In this document: piece by piece, positions 19,106 to 26,588 of the stretch
Layout of the letters: each line of letters begins with the position of its first letter
How positions within the stretch are numbered: the stretch's first letter is position 1
Assembly: GCF_001940565.1 (NCBI RefSeq)
Contig: NZ_LTDM01000064.1
Coordinates: forward strand, 1 to 64,000
DNA length: 64,000 nucleotides
Direction of reading: 5' to 3'
Source of the DNA: Tissierella creatinophila DSM 6911
GTDB taxonomy: Bacteria > Bacillota > Clostridia > Tissierellales > Tissierellaceae
Program-made: the position numbers and the translations under genes
Notes under the pieces: generated by a model
The model's database searches: none
What the model was told of the DNA's origin: nothing
Seen by the model: the letters and a program-made list of their open reading frames with translations, nothing else

Positions 19106-19528
19106 ATGGAACAAATTGGCTTTGTTAGAAAAGTAGAAAAAGGTAAGATGGAATTAGAAGTCAGAAGGGCTTCGGGATGAGGTAGCAAATGTAAAGAATG
19201 CAGTAGTAGCTGCGAAGTAGTTCCACATATTGTAGTGATACCTAATGATTTAGATGCTAAGGTTGGAGATTTTGTTGAAGTTAAAGCTGAAATTTCAAGT
19301 TTATTAAAATATACTTTTATTTTATATATGATTCCATTTATATTTTTAATAGGAGGAATTTTTATTGGAAACTTTTTATTTAGAAATGTAAATATAGATA
19401 GCAGAGAAATACTTAGTTTTTTATCGGGAATAGTATCTGTAATGATTTCTCTTTTAATTCTTAAATTTATGGATAAAAGGGTTGAAAAGAGAGATGATGA
19501 GGCTATTAAAGCTACAAGAATCCTTTAA
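19106..19528 (+). CDS. rseC: RseC/MucC-family (SoxR-reducing system) protein with in-frame TGA, candidate selenoprotein
   Basis: From the ATG at 19106, seven bases after AGGAGGTG, the frame runs through a single TGA at 19178-19180 to TAA at 19526-19528, giving 140 residues if the TGA is read. The translation matches the family: MEQIGFVRKVEKGKMELEVR, then ASG-X-GSKCKECSSSC, a PxxLDAKVGDFVEVK strand, and two membrane helices (about 70-90 and 102-121). The family's Cys cluster normally starts with ACGxxC, and the TGA is precisely that first Cys (position 25), leaving Cys29, Cys32 and Cys36. A SECIS-like stem-loop follows. RseC homologues help reduce SoxR-type iron-sulfur proteins in Proteobacteria; the clostridial role is unknown. 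Alternatives are a nonsense mutation or a base-calling error from TGT/TGC. A standard caller would report only a truncated 97-residue gene at 19235. Confidence 0.85.
19178..19214 (+). promoter_or_regulatory. candidate UGA codon plus bacterial SECIS-like stem-loop
   Basis: After the UGA (19178-19180), bases 19199-19204 pair with 19209-19214 (six pairs, G-U at both ends) and leave an AGUA loop at 19205-19208. The loop starts 24 bases after the UGA and has G as its second base. As I recall the bacterial SECIS consensus, the loop should have a G among its first two bases, lie about 16-37 bases from the UGA and cap a short upper stem. The element lies inside the coding frame, as bacterial SECIS elements do. 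The stem is short and alternative pairings exist (19182-19186 with 19209-19213). Confidence 0.6.
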
Positions 19529-19962
19529 TTTTGTCTTTTAAACCTTCTGATAGTTCTTGTAAATATAGTAGAAACTATAATTCCCATTGCTATAGCAGCA
19601 GCCATAAAAAAAACTTCAGTGCCTGCATTTATAGCTTTATTAAAGTTTCTACCAACTAAGTAGCTCATTGTGTAATACATTCCAGCACCAGGAACTAACG
19701 GTACAATACCGGGAGTTATAAAAACTGTTGCTGGTTTTTTATATTTGATTGCTAAAGCTTCACCAAGAGTTCCAACTAAAAACGCTCCCATAAAAGTTGC
19801 CAATATTTTATCATTTAGAATTGAAAACATAATATAATATAAAGACCAAGAAGCACCTCCTGAAATCCCTGAAGGAATAATAGAGTTTACAGGAGCTCCA
19901 AAATATATAGCAAAACCTATTGTGGCAAAAAAAGAATACATAAATTGAAGTAAAACGGACAA
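19525..19962 (-). CDS. threonine/serine exporter family, small subunit (ThrE_2/YjjB-like)
   Basis: A 145-residue membrane protein with about four or five helices, corresponding to the C-terminal half of ThrE-type exporters (YjjB-like, DUF3815). Recognisable are the conserved YFGAPVNSIIPSGISGGASWSLYY start, the GTLGEALAIKYKKPATVFITPGIVPLVPGAGMYYTM core, and a final helix ending in RTIRRFKRQN. It begins at the base following the stop of the larger subunit upstream. Its own stop overlaps the stop of the converging RseC-family gene by four bases, with no terminator between them. Confidence 0.9.
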   Translation of the reverse strand: MSVLLQFMYSFFATIGFAIYFGAPVNSIIPSGISGGASWSLYYIMFSILNDKILATFMGAFLVGTLGEALAIKYKKPATVFITPGIVPLVPGAGMYYTMSYLVGRNFNKAINAGTEVFFMAAAIAMGIIVSTIFTRTIRRFKRQN

Positions 19963-20751
19963 CTATATCCACCCCTTTGATTTTAAATTAAGAACTATAC
20001 CCACTCCAAATGCTATTGCCAGTGCTGAAAGAATAGCTTCTATACCTTTAGATAAACCTGAGAGTGAATCTCCAGACATTGTATCTCTAATGGAGTTTGT
20101 AATGGAAACACCGGGAACTAAATACATAATAGAGCCTATAATTATTTTATCTAAATTCACCCCAATCCCCAATTTTACTGCAAAGATTGCCAGTAAAGAA
20201 GAGAGGAATGCACCTATAAATCTATCTATAAAAAATGTAAGATTAAATTTAGAAAGTTTATCTAATATTATAAGGGAAATAAAACTTGCTATAAAGCTTG
20301 GAAGAAAGTCTTGAGGTGATCCACCATACATAAGACTAAAAAATCCTGAAACATAACTGCCTCCAAGAATCTTTAAATACTTTGGATAACCTGGGATATT
20401 ATTTATTTCATCTAAAGTTTTCATTCCTTTTTCTAATGAAATATCTTGATTTACAAATTGTCTTGAAAAATCATTTACTAAATTTATCTTATTTAAATTT
20501 ATACCTACATCTTTTACTCTTTTAAGATAAGTGAAAATTTCTCCCTCATATTCTAAAGTTAAAAAAAACCCAGATTGAGTGACAAATGAATCAACTTCCT
20601 TTATATTTTCCTTAGAACTACATATTCTATTTATAGTATCTTCTACTCGATAAGTTTCAGCTCCATTACTTAGCATAGTTTTACCTGCAAAGATAGCTAA
20701 AGTACTTAATTTTTGCACATCTTTCCGATTCTTTATAATAAAATGATTCAT
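19963..20751 (-). CDS. threonine/serine exporter family, large subunit (ThrE/YjjP-like)
   Basis: A 262-residue protein with a cytoplasmic N-terminal part (about 1-115, containing LAIFAGKTMLSNGAETYRVEDTINRI) and five membrane helices, ending LAIAFGVGIVLNLKS. This is the DUF1212/ThrE domain, YjjP-like. Together with the next gene it forms the split ThrE exporter, thought to export threonine, serine or related metabolites (in E. coli, YjjPB exports succinate). The start ATG has AGGTGAAAT upstream. The gene is divergent from glyA, whose product makes or breaks serine and glycine; a link is possible but unproven. Confidence 0.9.
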   Translation of the reverse strand: MNHFIIKNRKDVQKLSTLAIFAGKTMLSNGAETYRVEDTINRICSSKENIKEVDSFVTQSGFFLTLEYEGEIFTYLKRVKDVGINLNKINLVNDFSRQFVNQDISLEKGMKTLDEINNIPGYPKYLKILGGSYVSGFFSLMYGGSPQDFLPSFIASFISLIILDKLSKFNLTFFIDRFIGAFLSSLLAIFAVKLGIGVNLDKIIIGSIMYLVPGVSITNSIRDTMSGDSLSGLSKGIEAILSALAIAFGVGIVLNLKSKGWI

Positions 20752-20765
20752 ATTTCACCTCTAAA

Positions 20766-20794
20766 CTTTATAATGTTTGTAATTGTGTTATAAT
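20766..20794 (+). promoter_or_regulatory. putative extended -10 promoter for glyA
   Basis: TGT-TATAAT at 20786-20794 with a weak -35 (CTTTAT at 20766). A short imperfect inverted repeat at about 20813-20840 lies in the leader and might be an operator; no glycine riboswitch is recognisable in the 107-base leader. Confidence 0.4.
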
Positions 20795-20901
20795 ATATGT
20801 ATAATTATATCAAATGCTATAAACACATATTATAGTATTTTAGGGAAATAATCAATAATGTATTTTAGATTTAACTTTATAAACAATATGGGAGGAAATC
20901 T

Positions 20902-22131
20902 ATGGATTTTAAAAACTTAAATGAAAAAGATAAAACTATGATGAGCTTTATTAATGAAGAAATTGAAAGGCAAAATGAACATATAGAATTAATTGCATCA
21001 GAAAACTTTGTATCTAAACAAGTTATAGAAGCTATGGGCAGTCAACTTACCAATAAATATGCAGAAGGTTATCCAGGAAAGAGATATTATGGAGGCTGTG
21101 AAGTAGTAGATAAAGTGGAAAACTTAGCTATAGATAGACTAAAGAAACTATTTGGAGCTGAGCATGCAAATGTACAACCACATTCTGGATCAAATGCAAA
21201 TTTAGGCGTTTATTTTGCAGTGTTAAAGCCAGGAGACAAGGTGCTTGGAATGAATCTTTCTCAAGGTGGACATTTAACCCATGGAAGTCCTGTAAATATT
21301 TCAGGGGTATATTATAATTTTGTAGCTTATGGAGTAGATAAAGAAACAGAACTCATAGATTATGAAAAGGTAAGAGAAATAGCACTAAAAGAGAAACCAA
21401 AGATGATAGTGGCGGGAGCTAGCGCTTATTCTAGAATAATAGATTTTGAAAAATTTGGAAAGATAGCTAAAGAAGTAGGAGCCTATTTGATGGTAGATAT
21501 GGCTCATGTAGCAGGTCTTGTTGCAGTTGGACTTCATCCAAATCCCGTTCCCTATGCAGATTTTGTAACTACTACAACACATAAAACCTTAAGAGGACCA
21601 AGAGGGGGAGCTATTCTTTGTAAAGAAAAATATGCAAAGATAATTGACAAAGCAATTTTCCCGGGAATTCAAGGTGGACCACTTATGCATGTTATAGGGT
21701 CCAAAGCAGTAGCATTTGGGGAAGCTTTAGAAGATAGTTTTAAAGAATATCAAGAACAAGTTTTAAAAAATGCTAAAGTTTTAGCTACTTCTCTAGAGGA
21801 AAAAGGATTTAGAATAGTTTCTGGAGGAACTGATAACCATCTTATTCTTTTAGATGTAAGAAATAAAGGGTTAACGGGTAAGAAAGCCGAGGCTCTTCTA
21901 GAAGAAGTAGGAGTTGCTACCAACAAAAACACTATTCCCTATGATCCAGAAAGCCCCTTTGTAACTAGTGGTATTAGATTAGGAACACCTGCTATTACAA
22001 CTCGTGGAATGAAAGAGGAAGAAATGAAAGAAATTGCTGAAATAATAAACTTAAGTTTAGATGAAGAAAATTCTAGGAATGATATAAAGAGTATGGTGAA
22101 AAAACTTTGCGATAGATTTCCATTATATTAA
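20902..22131 (+). CDS. glyA: serine hydroxymethyltransferase
   Basis: GlyA interconverts serine and glycine with tetrahydrofolate, feeding one-carbon units. The 409-residue protein shows [11 protein letters not shown], the [15 protein letters not shown] motif, GANVQPHSG-like region ([14 protein letters not shown]), [11 protein letters not shown], and the pyridoxal phosphate lysine in [20 protein letters not shown] precedes the ATG. It is followed by a stem-loop and the DUF512 gene. Full length, no anomalies seen. Confidence 0.98.
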   Translation: MDFKNLNEKDKTMMSFINEEIERQNEHIELIASENFVSKQVIEAMGSQLTNKYAEGYPGKRYYGGCEVVDKVENLAIDRLKKLFGAEHANVQPHSGSNANLGVYFAVLKPGDKVLGMNLSQGGHLTHGSPVNISGVYYNFVAYGVDKETELIDYEKVREIALKEKPKMIVAGASAYSRIIDFEKFGKIAKEVGAYLMVDMAHVAGLVAVGLHPNPVPYADFVTTTTHKTLRGPRGGAILCKEKYAKIIDKAIFPGIQGGPLMHVIGSKAVAFGEALEDSFKEYQEQVLKNAKVLATSLEEKGFRIVSGGTDNHLILLDVRNKGLTGKKAEALLEEVGVATNKNTIPYDPESPFVTSGIRLGTPAITTRGMKEEEMKEIAEIINLSLDEENSRNDIKSMVKKLCDRFPLY

Positions 22132-22139
22132 TTCAAACG

Positions 22140-22161
22140 GCCTACAGTATAGTCTGTAGGT
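22140..22161 (+). terminator. stem-loop after glyA
   Basis: CCTACAG (22141-22147) pairs with CTGTAGG (22154-22160), flanked by a G-T pair. No long T run follows, so it may be a weak terminator or an RNA processing/stabilising structure before the DUF512 gene. Confidence 0.45.
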
Positions 22162-22207
22162 CAAATATTTAAATCTAAACTTTTATACAATCGAAAAGGT
22201 GAAATGA

Positions 22208-23542
22208 ATGGAACTGGGAAATATAAAAGAAACAAAAAATATTATAGAAGAAGTAGATATAGGAAGCATAGCAGCTGAATTAGGAATAGAAAAGGGTGAC
22301 ATAATTCTTTCTATAAATGGAAAAGAAATAAAGGATATTATTGACTACAAATATCTGGTTTCCGATGATTATATTTTATTACAAATTCAAAGAGCTGAAG
22401 AAATATGGGAATTTGAAATAGAAAAGGATTTTGATGAAGATTTAGGAATAATATTTACCAATCCTCTTATAGATAAAGCAAAGTCTTGTAAAAATAAATG
22501 TATATTTTGTTTTGTAGACCAATTGCCTCCAAATATGAGAGAAACTCTTTACTTTAAAGATGACGATTCTAGACTCTCTTTTTTACAGGGGAACTTTATT
22601 ACTTTGACAAATATGACAGATGATGAAATAGATAGGATAATAGAATATAGACTTAGTCCTATAAATGTATCGGTGCATACAACTAATCCTGATCTTAGAG
22701 TAAAAATGCTAAAGAATAAAAATGCTGGGAAGGTTTATTCTATTTTAAAAAGATTTCATAAAGCCAATTTAGAGGTAAACTGTCAAATAGTTTTAGTTCC
22801 AGAAGTCAATGATGGTGAAGAACTCGATAGAACCTTAAGAGATCTTTCCAAGCTTTATCCTTCAGTATCATCTGTAGCAGTAGTACCTATAGGTATTACT
22901 AAATATAGAGAGAATTTAGAAAAAGTAAAGTCTTTTGATGCTAATATGTCTTCTAATTTACTAAAATATTTTTCTGAGATACAAAATAAATTTTTAGTAG
23001 AACTTGGAACACAGTTTGTATTTCCTTCAGATGAATTTTTTGCTCTTTCTCATAAAGAGTTGCCTTCTTATGAAGAATATGAAGGTTTTCCCCAACTTGA
23101 AAATGGTGTGGGGCTTATGAAACTATTTCAATATGAAGTAGAAGAGGAATTAAAAAATACCCCTGATGGACATAACATAGATAAGACTTTTACTATAGCT
23201 ACAGGAACATTGGCTTACGACTTTATGAAAGATATAGCAGAAAGAATAGAAAAAAAGTTTAAAGGGTTAGAAATAAAAGTAGTTCCAATAAAGAATAACT
23301 TTTTTGGAGAAAAAATTACAGTTTCAGGACTTATTACAGGTGGTGATTTAATACAAGGTTTAAAGGGAATAATTACAGATAAGATTATAATTCCCAAATC
23401 TATGATGAAATCAGGTGAAGATATATTTTTAGATAATATAACATTAAAAGATTTAGAAAAAAAAATTGGGGTTCCTGTAATGATTTCAAAAGTTTCTGGA
23501 AAACAATTTATAGACTTATTTAGAGGAGAGGTGAAAAAATGA
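22208..23542 (+). CDS. DUF512 family radical SAM protein with PDZ-like domain
   Basis: A 444-residue protein of the DUF512 family, usually found directly upstream of der in Clostridia. Residues about 10-60 form a PDZ-like domain (GSIAAELGIEKGDIILSINGKEI). Next comes the Fe-S signature CKNKCIFCFVDQLPP (CxxxCxxC) and a radical SAM-like core with FLQGNFITLTNMTDDEIDRI and ISPINVSVHTT-like segments, and then the DUF512 C-terminal region (ATGTLAYDFM, NNFFGEKITVSGLITGGD). The family function is unresolved. The ATG at 22208 follows AAAGGTG. It overlaps der by four bases, so the two are translationally coupled. Confidence 0.93.
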   Translation: MELGNIKETKNIIEEVDIGSIAAELGIEKGDIILSINGKEIKDIIDYKYLVSDDYILLQIQRAEEIWEFEIEKDFDEDLGIIFTNPLIDKAKSCKNKCIFCFVDQLPPNMRETLYFKDDDSRLSFLQGNFITLTNMTDDEIDRIIEYRLSPINVSVHTTNPDLRVKMLKNKNAGKVYSILKRFHKANLEVNCQIVLVPEVNDGEELDRTLRDLSKLYPSVSSVAVVPIGITKYRENLEKVKSFDANMSSNLLKYFSEIQNKFLVELGTQFVFPSDEFFALSHKELPSYEEYEGFPQLENGVGLMKLFQYEVEEELKNTPDGHNIDKTFTIATGTLAYDFMKDIAERIEKKFKGLEIKVVPIKNNFFGEKITVSGLITGGDLIQGLKGIITDKIIIPKSMMKSGEDIFLDNITLKDLEKKIGVPVMISKVSGKQFIDLFRGEVKK

Positions 23543-24855
23543 ATAAAGGCATATTATGTATAATAGGTAGACCAAATGTAGGAAAATCTACTCTATTTAA
23601 TCGAATAGTAGGAAAAAAGATAGCAATAACAGAAGATCAACCTGGGGTTACTCGTGATAGAATCTATTCAGAAGGAGAATGGCTTGGAAATCATTTTACT
23701 GTAATAGATACTGGGGGACTTGAGCCAGAAAAAGAAGATACTATAATGAGTAATATTCAAAAACAAGCACAAGTAGCAATAGAAACAGCTGATGTAATTT
23801 TATTTGTGGTAGATGGTATAGAAGGTCTTACAAGTACTGATAGAGAAATAGCTAATATACTTAGGAAATCAGGAAATGAGGTTATACTGGCTGTAAATAA
23901 AATAGATAATCCTAAGAACGGATCAGACGTATATGAGTTTTATGAATTAGGATTTGGTGAACCTATGATAATTTCAAGTGAACAGGGTCTTGGTATAGGA
24001 GATTTATTAGATGAAGTAGTAAAATATTTTCCAAAAGAAATAATGGATTCAGAAGAAGATGATTTAATAAAAGTCACTCTTATTGGTAAGCCAAATGTAG
24101 GTAAATCATCCCTTATAAATAATATCTTAGGAGAAGAAAGGGTAATAGTTACAAATATACCAGGAACTACTAGAGATGCTATAGATAGTTATTTTAAGTA
24201 TGAAGAAAATGAATATGTATTTATAGATACTGCAGGTCTTAGAAGGAAGAGAAGTATAGATGAAAATATTGAAAGATATTCTGTAATTAGAACACTAACT
24301 GCCATAGATAGAGCTGATATATGTATTTTAGTTATAGATGCTTTAGAAGGAGTTACAGAGCAAGATACAAAGATTGCAGGTTATGCTCATGATAATGGAA
24401 AAGCTATGATAATTGCAATAAACAAATGGGATTTAGTAGAAAAGGAAAATTTAACATATAGAGAGTTTGAAAAGAGTATTAGAGAGACTTTAGGCTTTAT
24501 GACTTATGCACCAATAGTTTTTATATCAGCTCTTACAGGTCAAAGAGTTCCAAAACTAATGGATCTTTTAAATATTGTAAATAACAATTATAGTCTTCGT
24601 ATAAGTACAGGTGTATTAAATGATATAATAAATCAAGCAGTGCTTATGAATCAACCACCATCTGAAAAGGGTAGAAGATGTAAAATTTATTACGGCACCC
24701 AGGCTTCAGTAAGACCTCCAACATTTATTATTTTTATTAATGATAAAGAGCTGATGCATTTTTCATATGAAAGATATTTGGAAAATCAAATCAGAACACA
24801 TTTTGGATTTTCTGGAACGCCAATAAAACTAGAATTTAGACAAAAAGGTAAGTAA
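23539..24855 (+). CDS. der: ribosome biogenesis GTPase Der (EngA)
   Basis: Der is an essential GTPase with two tandem G domains that helps assemble the 50S subunit. In the 438-residue product, G1 motifs appear twice (GRPNVGKST near residue 8 and GKPNVGKSS near 183), with matching G3 motifs DTGGLE and DTAGLRRK, and G4 motifs NKID and NKWD. The C-terminal KH-like domain ends RTHFGFSGTPIKLEFRQKGK, the usual Der tail. GAGGAGAGG precedes the ATG. plsY follows two bases after the stop. Confidence 0.98.
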   Translation: MNKGILCIIGRPNVGKSTLFNRIVGKKIAITEDQPGVTRDRIYSEGEWLGNHFTVIDTGGLEPEKEDTIMSNIQKQAQVAIETADVILFVVDGIEGLTSTDREIANILRKSGNEVILAVNKIDNPKNGSDVYEFYELGFGEPMIISSEQGLGIGDLLDEVVKYFPKEIMDSEEDDLIKVTLIGKPNVGKSSLINNILGEERVIVTNIPGTTRDAIDSYFKYEENEYVFIDTAGLRRKRSIDENIERYSVIRTLTAIDRADICILVIDALEGVTEQDTKIAGYAHDNGKAMIIAINKWDLVEKENLTYREFEKSIRETLGFMTYAPIVFISALTGQRVPKLMDLLNIVNNNYSLRISTGVLNDIINQAVLMNQPPSEKGRRCKIYYGTQASVRPPTFIIFINDKELMHFSYERYLENQIRTHFGFSGTPIKLEFRQKGK

Positions 24856-24857
24856 TT

Positions 24858-25451
24858 ATGAGTTATATTTTTTTAATTATCATATCTTATCTTATGGGAT
24901 GTTTTTCTTCTGCCTATATAGTTGGAAAAACCTTCAAAAAGATAGATATTAGAGACTTTGGAAGTGGAAATGTAGGATCAACAAATGCACTAAGAGTTAT
25001 GGGAGTTAAATTTGGAATATTTACATTTTTACTAGATATCTTAAAAGGCGTATTAGCAGTTTATATAGGAAAGTTTATATTAGGAGATATTGGAGGAGTG
25101 GTAGCTGGATTATTTGTAGTAATAGGGCATGACTGGCCAGTTTTTATTGGTTTTAAAGGAGGTAAAGGTGTTGCAACATCTATTGGTGTGCTACTTGTAT
25201 TATTTGGTGTTATGATATTTATACCTTTAGTTATAACTATTATAATTATATCTATTACTAAGTATGTATCTCTTGGTTCTATAGCTTTCCTAGTTATGAT
25301 GCCAATAGTATATTCAATATTTATAAGAGAATTTAAGATGGAATATTTTATTCTTTCTCTAATGCTTGCTTTATTTGGAGTTATAAGACATAAGGAAAAC
25401 ATTAAAAGATTAATAAAGGGAAAAGAAAATAAGATAAAAATAGGTAGGTGA
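24858..25451 (+). CDS. plsY: glycerol-3-phosphate acyltransferase PlsY
   Basis: PlsY transfers acyl groups from acyl-phosphate to glycerol 3-phosphate, the first step of phospholipid synthesis. The 197-residue membrane protein has about five helices and the three PlsY motifs: DFGSGNVGSTNALRVMG near 32, IGHDWPVFIGFKGGKGVATS near 90, and the motif-III region near RHKENIKRL. der-plsY-gpsA is the standard order, and gpsA next door makes its substrate glycerol 3-phosphate. Confidence 0.97.
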   Translation: MSYIFLIIISYLMGCFSSAYIVGKTFKKIDIRDFGSGNVGSTNALRVMGVKFGIFTFLLDILKGVLAVYIGKFILGDIGGVVAGLFVVIGHDWPVFIGFKGGKGVATSIGVLLVLFGVMIFIPLVITIIIISITKYVSLGSIAFLVMMPIVYSIFIREFKMEYFILSLMLALFGVIRHKENIKRLIKGKENKIKIGR

Positions 25452-25457
25452 TGTTCA

Positions 25458-26465
25458 GTGGAAAAAATAAGTGTCTTAGGAGGAGGAAGTTGGGGAACTG
25501 CACTTAGTATATTACTTGCAAATAAAGGGAAAAATGTAGAGTTGTGGGTAAGAAATGAAGAACAGTTTCAAGAAATGCTTAGCTTAAGAAAGAACAATAG
25601 ATATCTTCCAAATATATTATTACCTAAAAATCTAAATATAGTTAATAATTTAGAAAATACAATATTTGAAAAAGATATAATATTATTAGCTGTTCCCACT
25701 CATGGAGTAAGAGATATATTAAATAAGATCAAAGGTTATGTAAGAAGTGAACAAATAATTGTAAATGTAGCAAAAGGCATAGAGAATGATACACTTCTTA
25801 GAGTTTCAGAAATAGTTGAGGAGTTTTTACCAGAGAATAGATTTGTATGTCTCTCTGGCCCATCTCATGCGGAAGAAGTTGCACTTGATATCCCAACTAC
25901 AGTTGTTTCATCTTCAACTAATATCTCTACTGCAGAGTATATACAGGATGTATTTATGACTTCTAATTTTAGGGTCTATACAAATCCAGATTTAATAGGT
26001 GTAGAGTTAGGGGGAGCTTTAAAAAATATAATTGCATTAGGAGCTGGCATTTCTGATGGACTTAGATATGGAGATAACACAAAAGCCGCTTTAATGACCA
26101 GAGGGATATCTGAGATGGCAAGACTTGGAAAAGAGATGGGAGCATCTTTAGATACTTTCTGGGGACTATCTGGCATAGGAGACTTAATAGTTACATGTAC
26201 TAGTATGCACAGTAGAAACCGTAGGGCAGGTATATTAATCGGAGAAGGCAAAACAACTGATGAAGCTATAAAAGAAATAGGAATGGTTGTAGAAGGCATA
26301 AAGACAATAAAATCCGCATATAAATTATCAGAGAAATATAATATAGATCTACCTATAACAAGAGAACTTTATAAGGTTATCTATGAAAATAGTAATGTAA
26401 AGACATCTGTACTCAATTTAATGGGAAGAGATAAAAAGCACGAAATGGAGAACTTATCATTTTAA
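25458..26465 (+). CDS. gpsA: glycerol-3-phosphate dehydrogenase (NAD(P)+)
   Basis: GpsA reduces dihydroxyacetone phosphate to sn-glycerol 3-phosphate for lipid synthesis. The 335-residue protein begins with the dinucleotide-binding motif VLGGGSWGTALSILLA. It continues with FVCLSGPSHAEEVA, the catalytic lysine region GVELGGALKNIIALGAGISDGL and NTKAALMTRGISEM, and GLSGIGDLIVTCTS. The start is GTG, supported by TAGGTAGGTG upstream. A long imperfect hairpin follows the stop. Confidence 0.97.
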   Translation: MEKISVLGGGSWGTALSILLANKGKNVELWVRNEEQFQEMLSLRKNNRYLPNILLPKNLNIVNNLENTIFEKDIILLAVPTHGVRDILNKIKGYVRSEQIIVNVAKGIENDTLLRVSEIVEEFLPENRFVCLSGPSHAEEVALDIPTTVVSSSTNISTAEYIQDVFMTSNFRVYTNPDLIGVELGGALKNIIALGAGISDGLRYGDNTKAALMTRGISEMARLGKEMGASLDTFWGLSGIGDLIVTCTSMHSRNRRAGILIGEGKTTDEAIKEIGMVVEGIKTIKSAYKLSEKYNIDLPITRELYKVIYENSNVKTSVLNLMGRDKKHEMENLSF

Positions 26466-26468
26466 AAT

Positions 26469-26516
26469 AAGCTAATTAAAAAATCTAATAAATTTTATAG
26501 ATTTTTTGATTAGCTT
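26469..26516 (+). terminator. hairpin after gpsA
   Basis: A 19-bp stem (26469-26487 with 26498-26516, one G-U) with a ten-base loop. A six-T run lies in the 3' arm, not after it; it probably isolates gpsA from spoIVA. Confidence 0.6.
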
Positions 26517-26544
26517 GTAATATTTCCAAGACTCCTTACGTATA

Positions 26545-26572
26545 TATATAATGTTAAGTATTTGTATACAAT
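26545..26572 (+). promoter_or_regulatory. putative sigma-E type promoter for spoIVA
   Basis: GTATACAAT at 26564-26572 resembles the sigma-E -10 (cATACAnT), and an ATAATGT segment about 14 bases upstream could serve as -35. In Bacillus spoIVA is transcribed by mother-cell sigma-E; here this is inferred from a loose motif match. Confidence 0.35.
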
Positions 26573-26588
26573 ACAAGGGGGGAAACAT

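Noticed and set aside
19235-19528. A stand-alone 97-residue two-helix membrane protein
   Set aside because: Its first residues continue without a break from an upstream frame with a strong ribosome binding site and RseC-family sequence; it is the downstream part of the TGA-containing gene.
20795-20901. Glycine riboswitch before glyA
   Set aside because: The leader is short and A/T-rich with no conserved glycine aptamer segments; only a small imperfect inverted repeat is seen.
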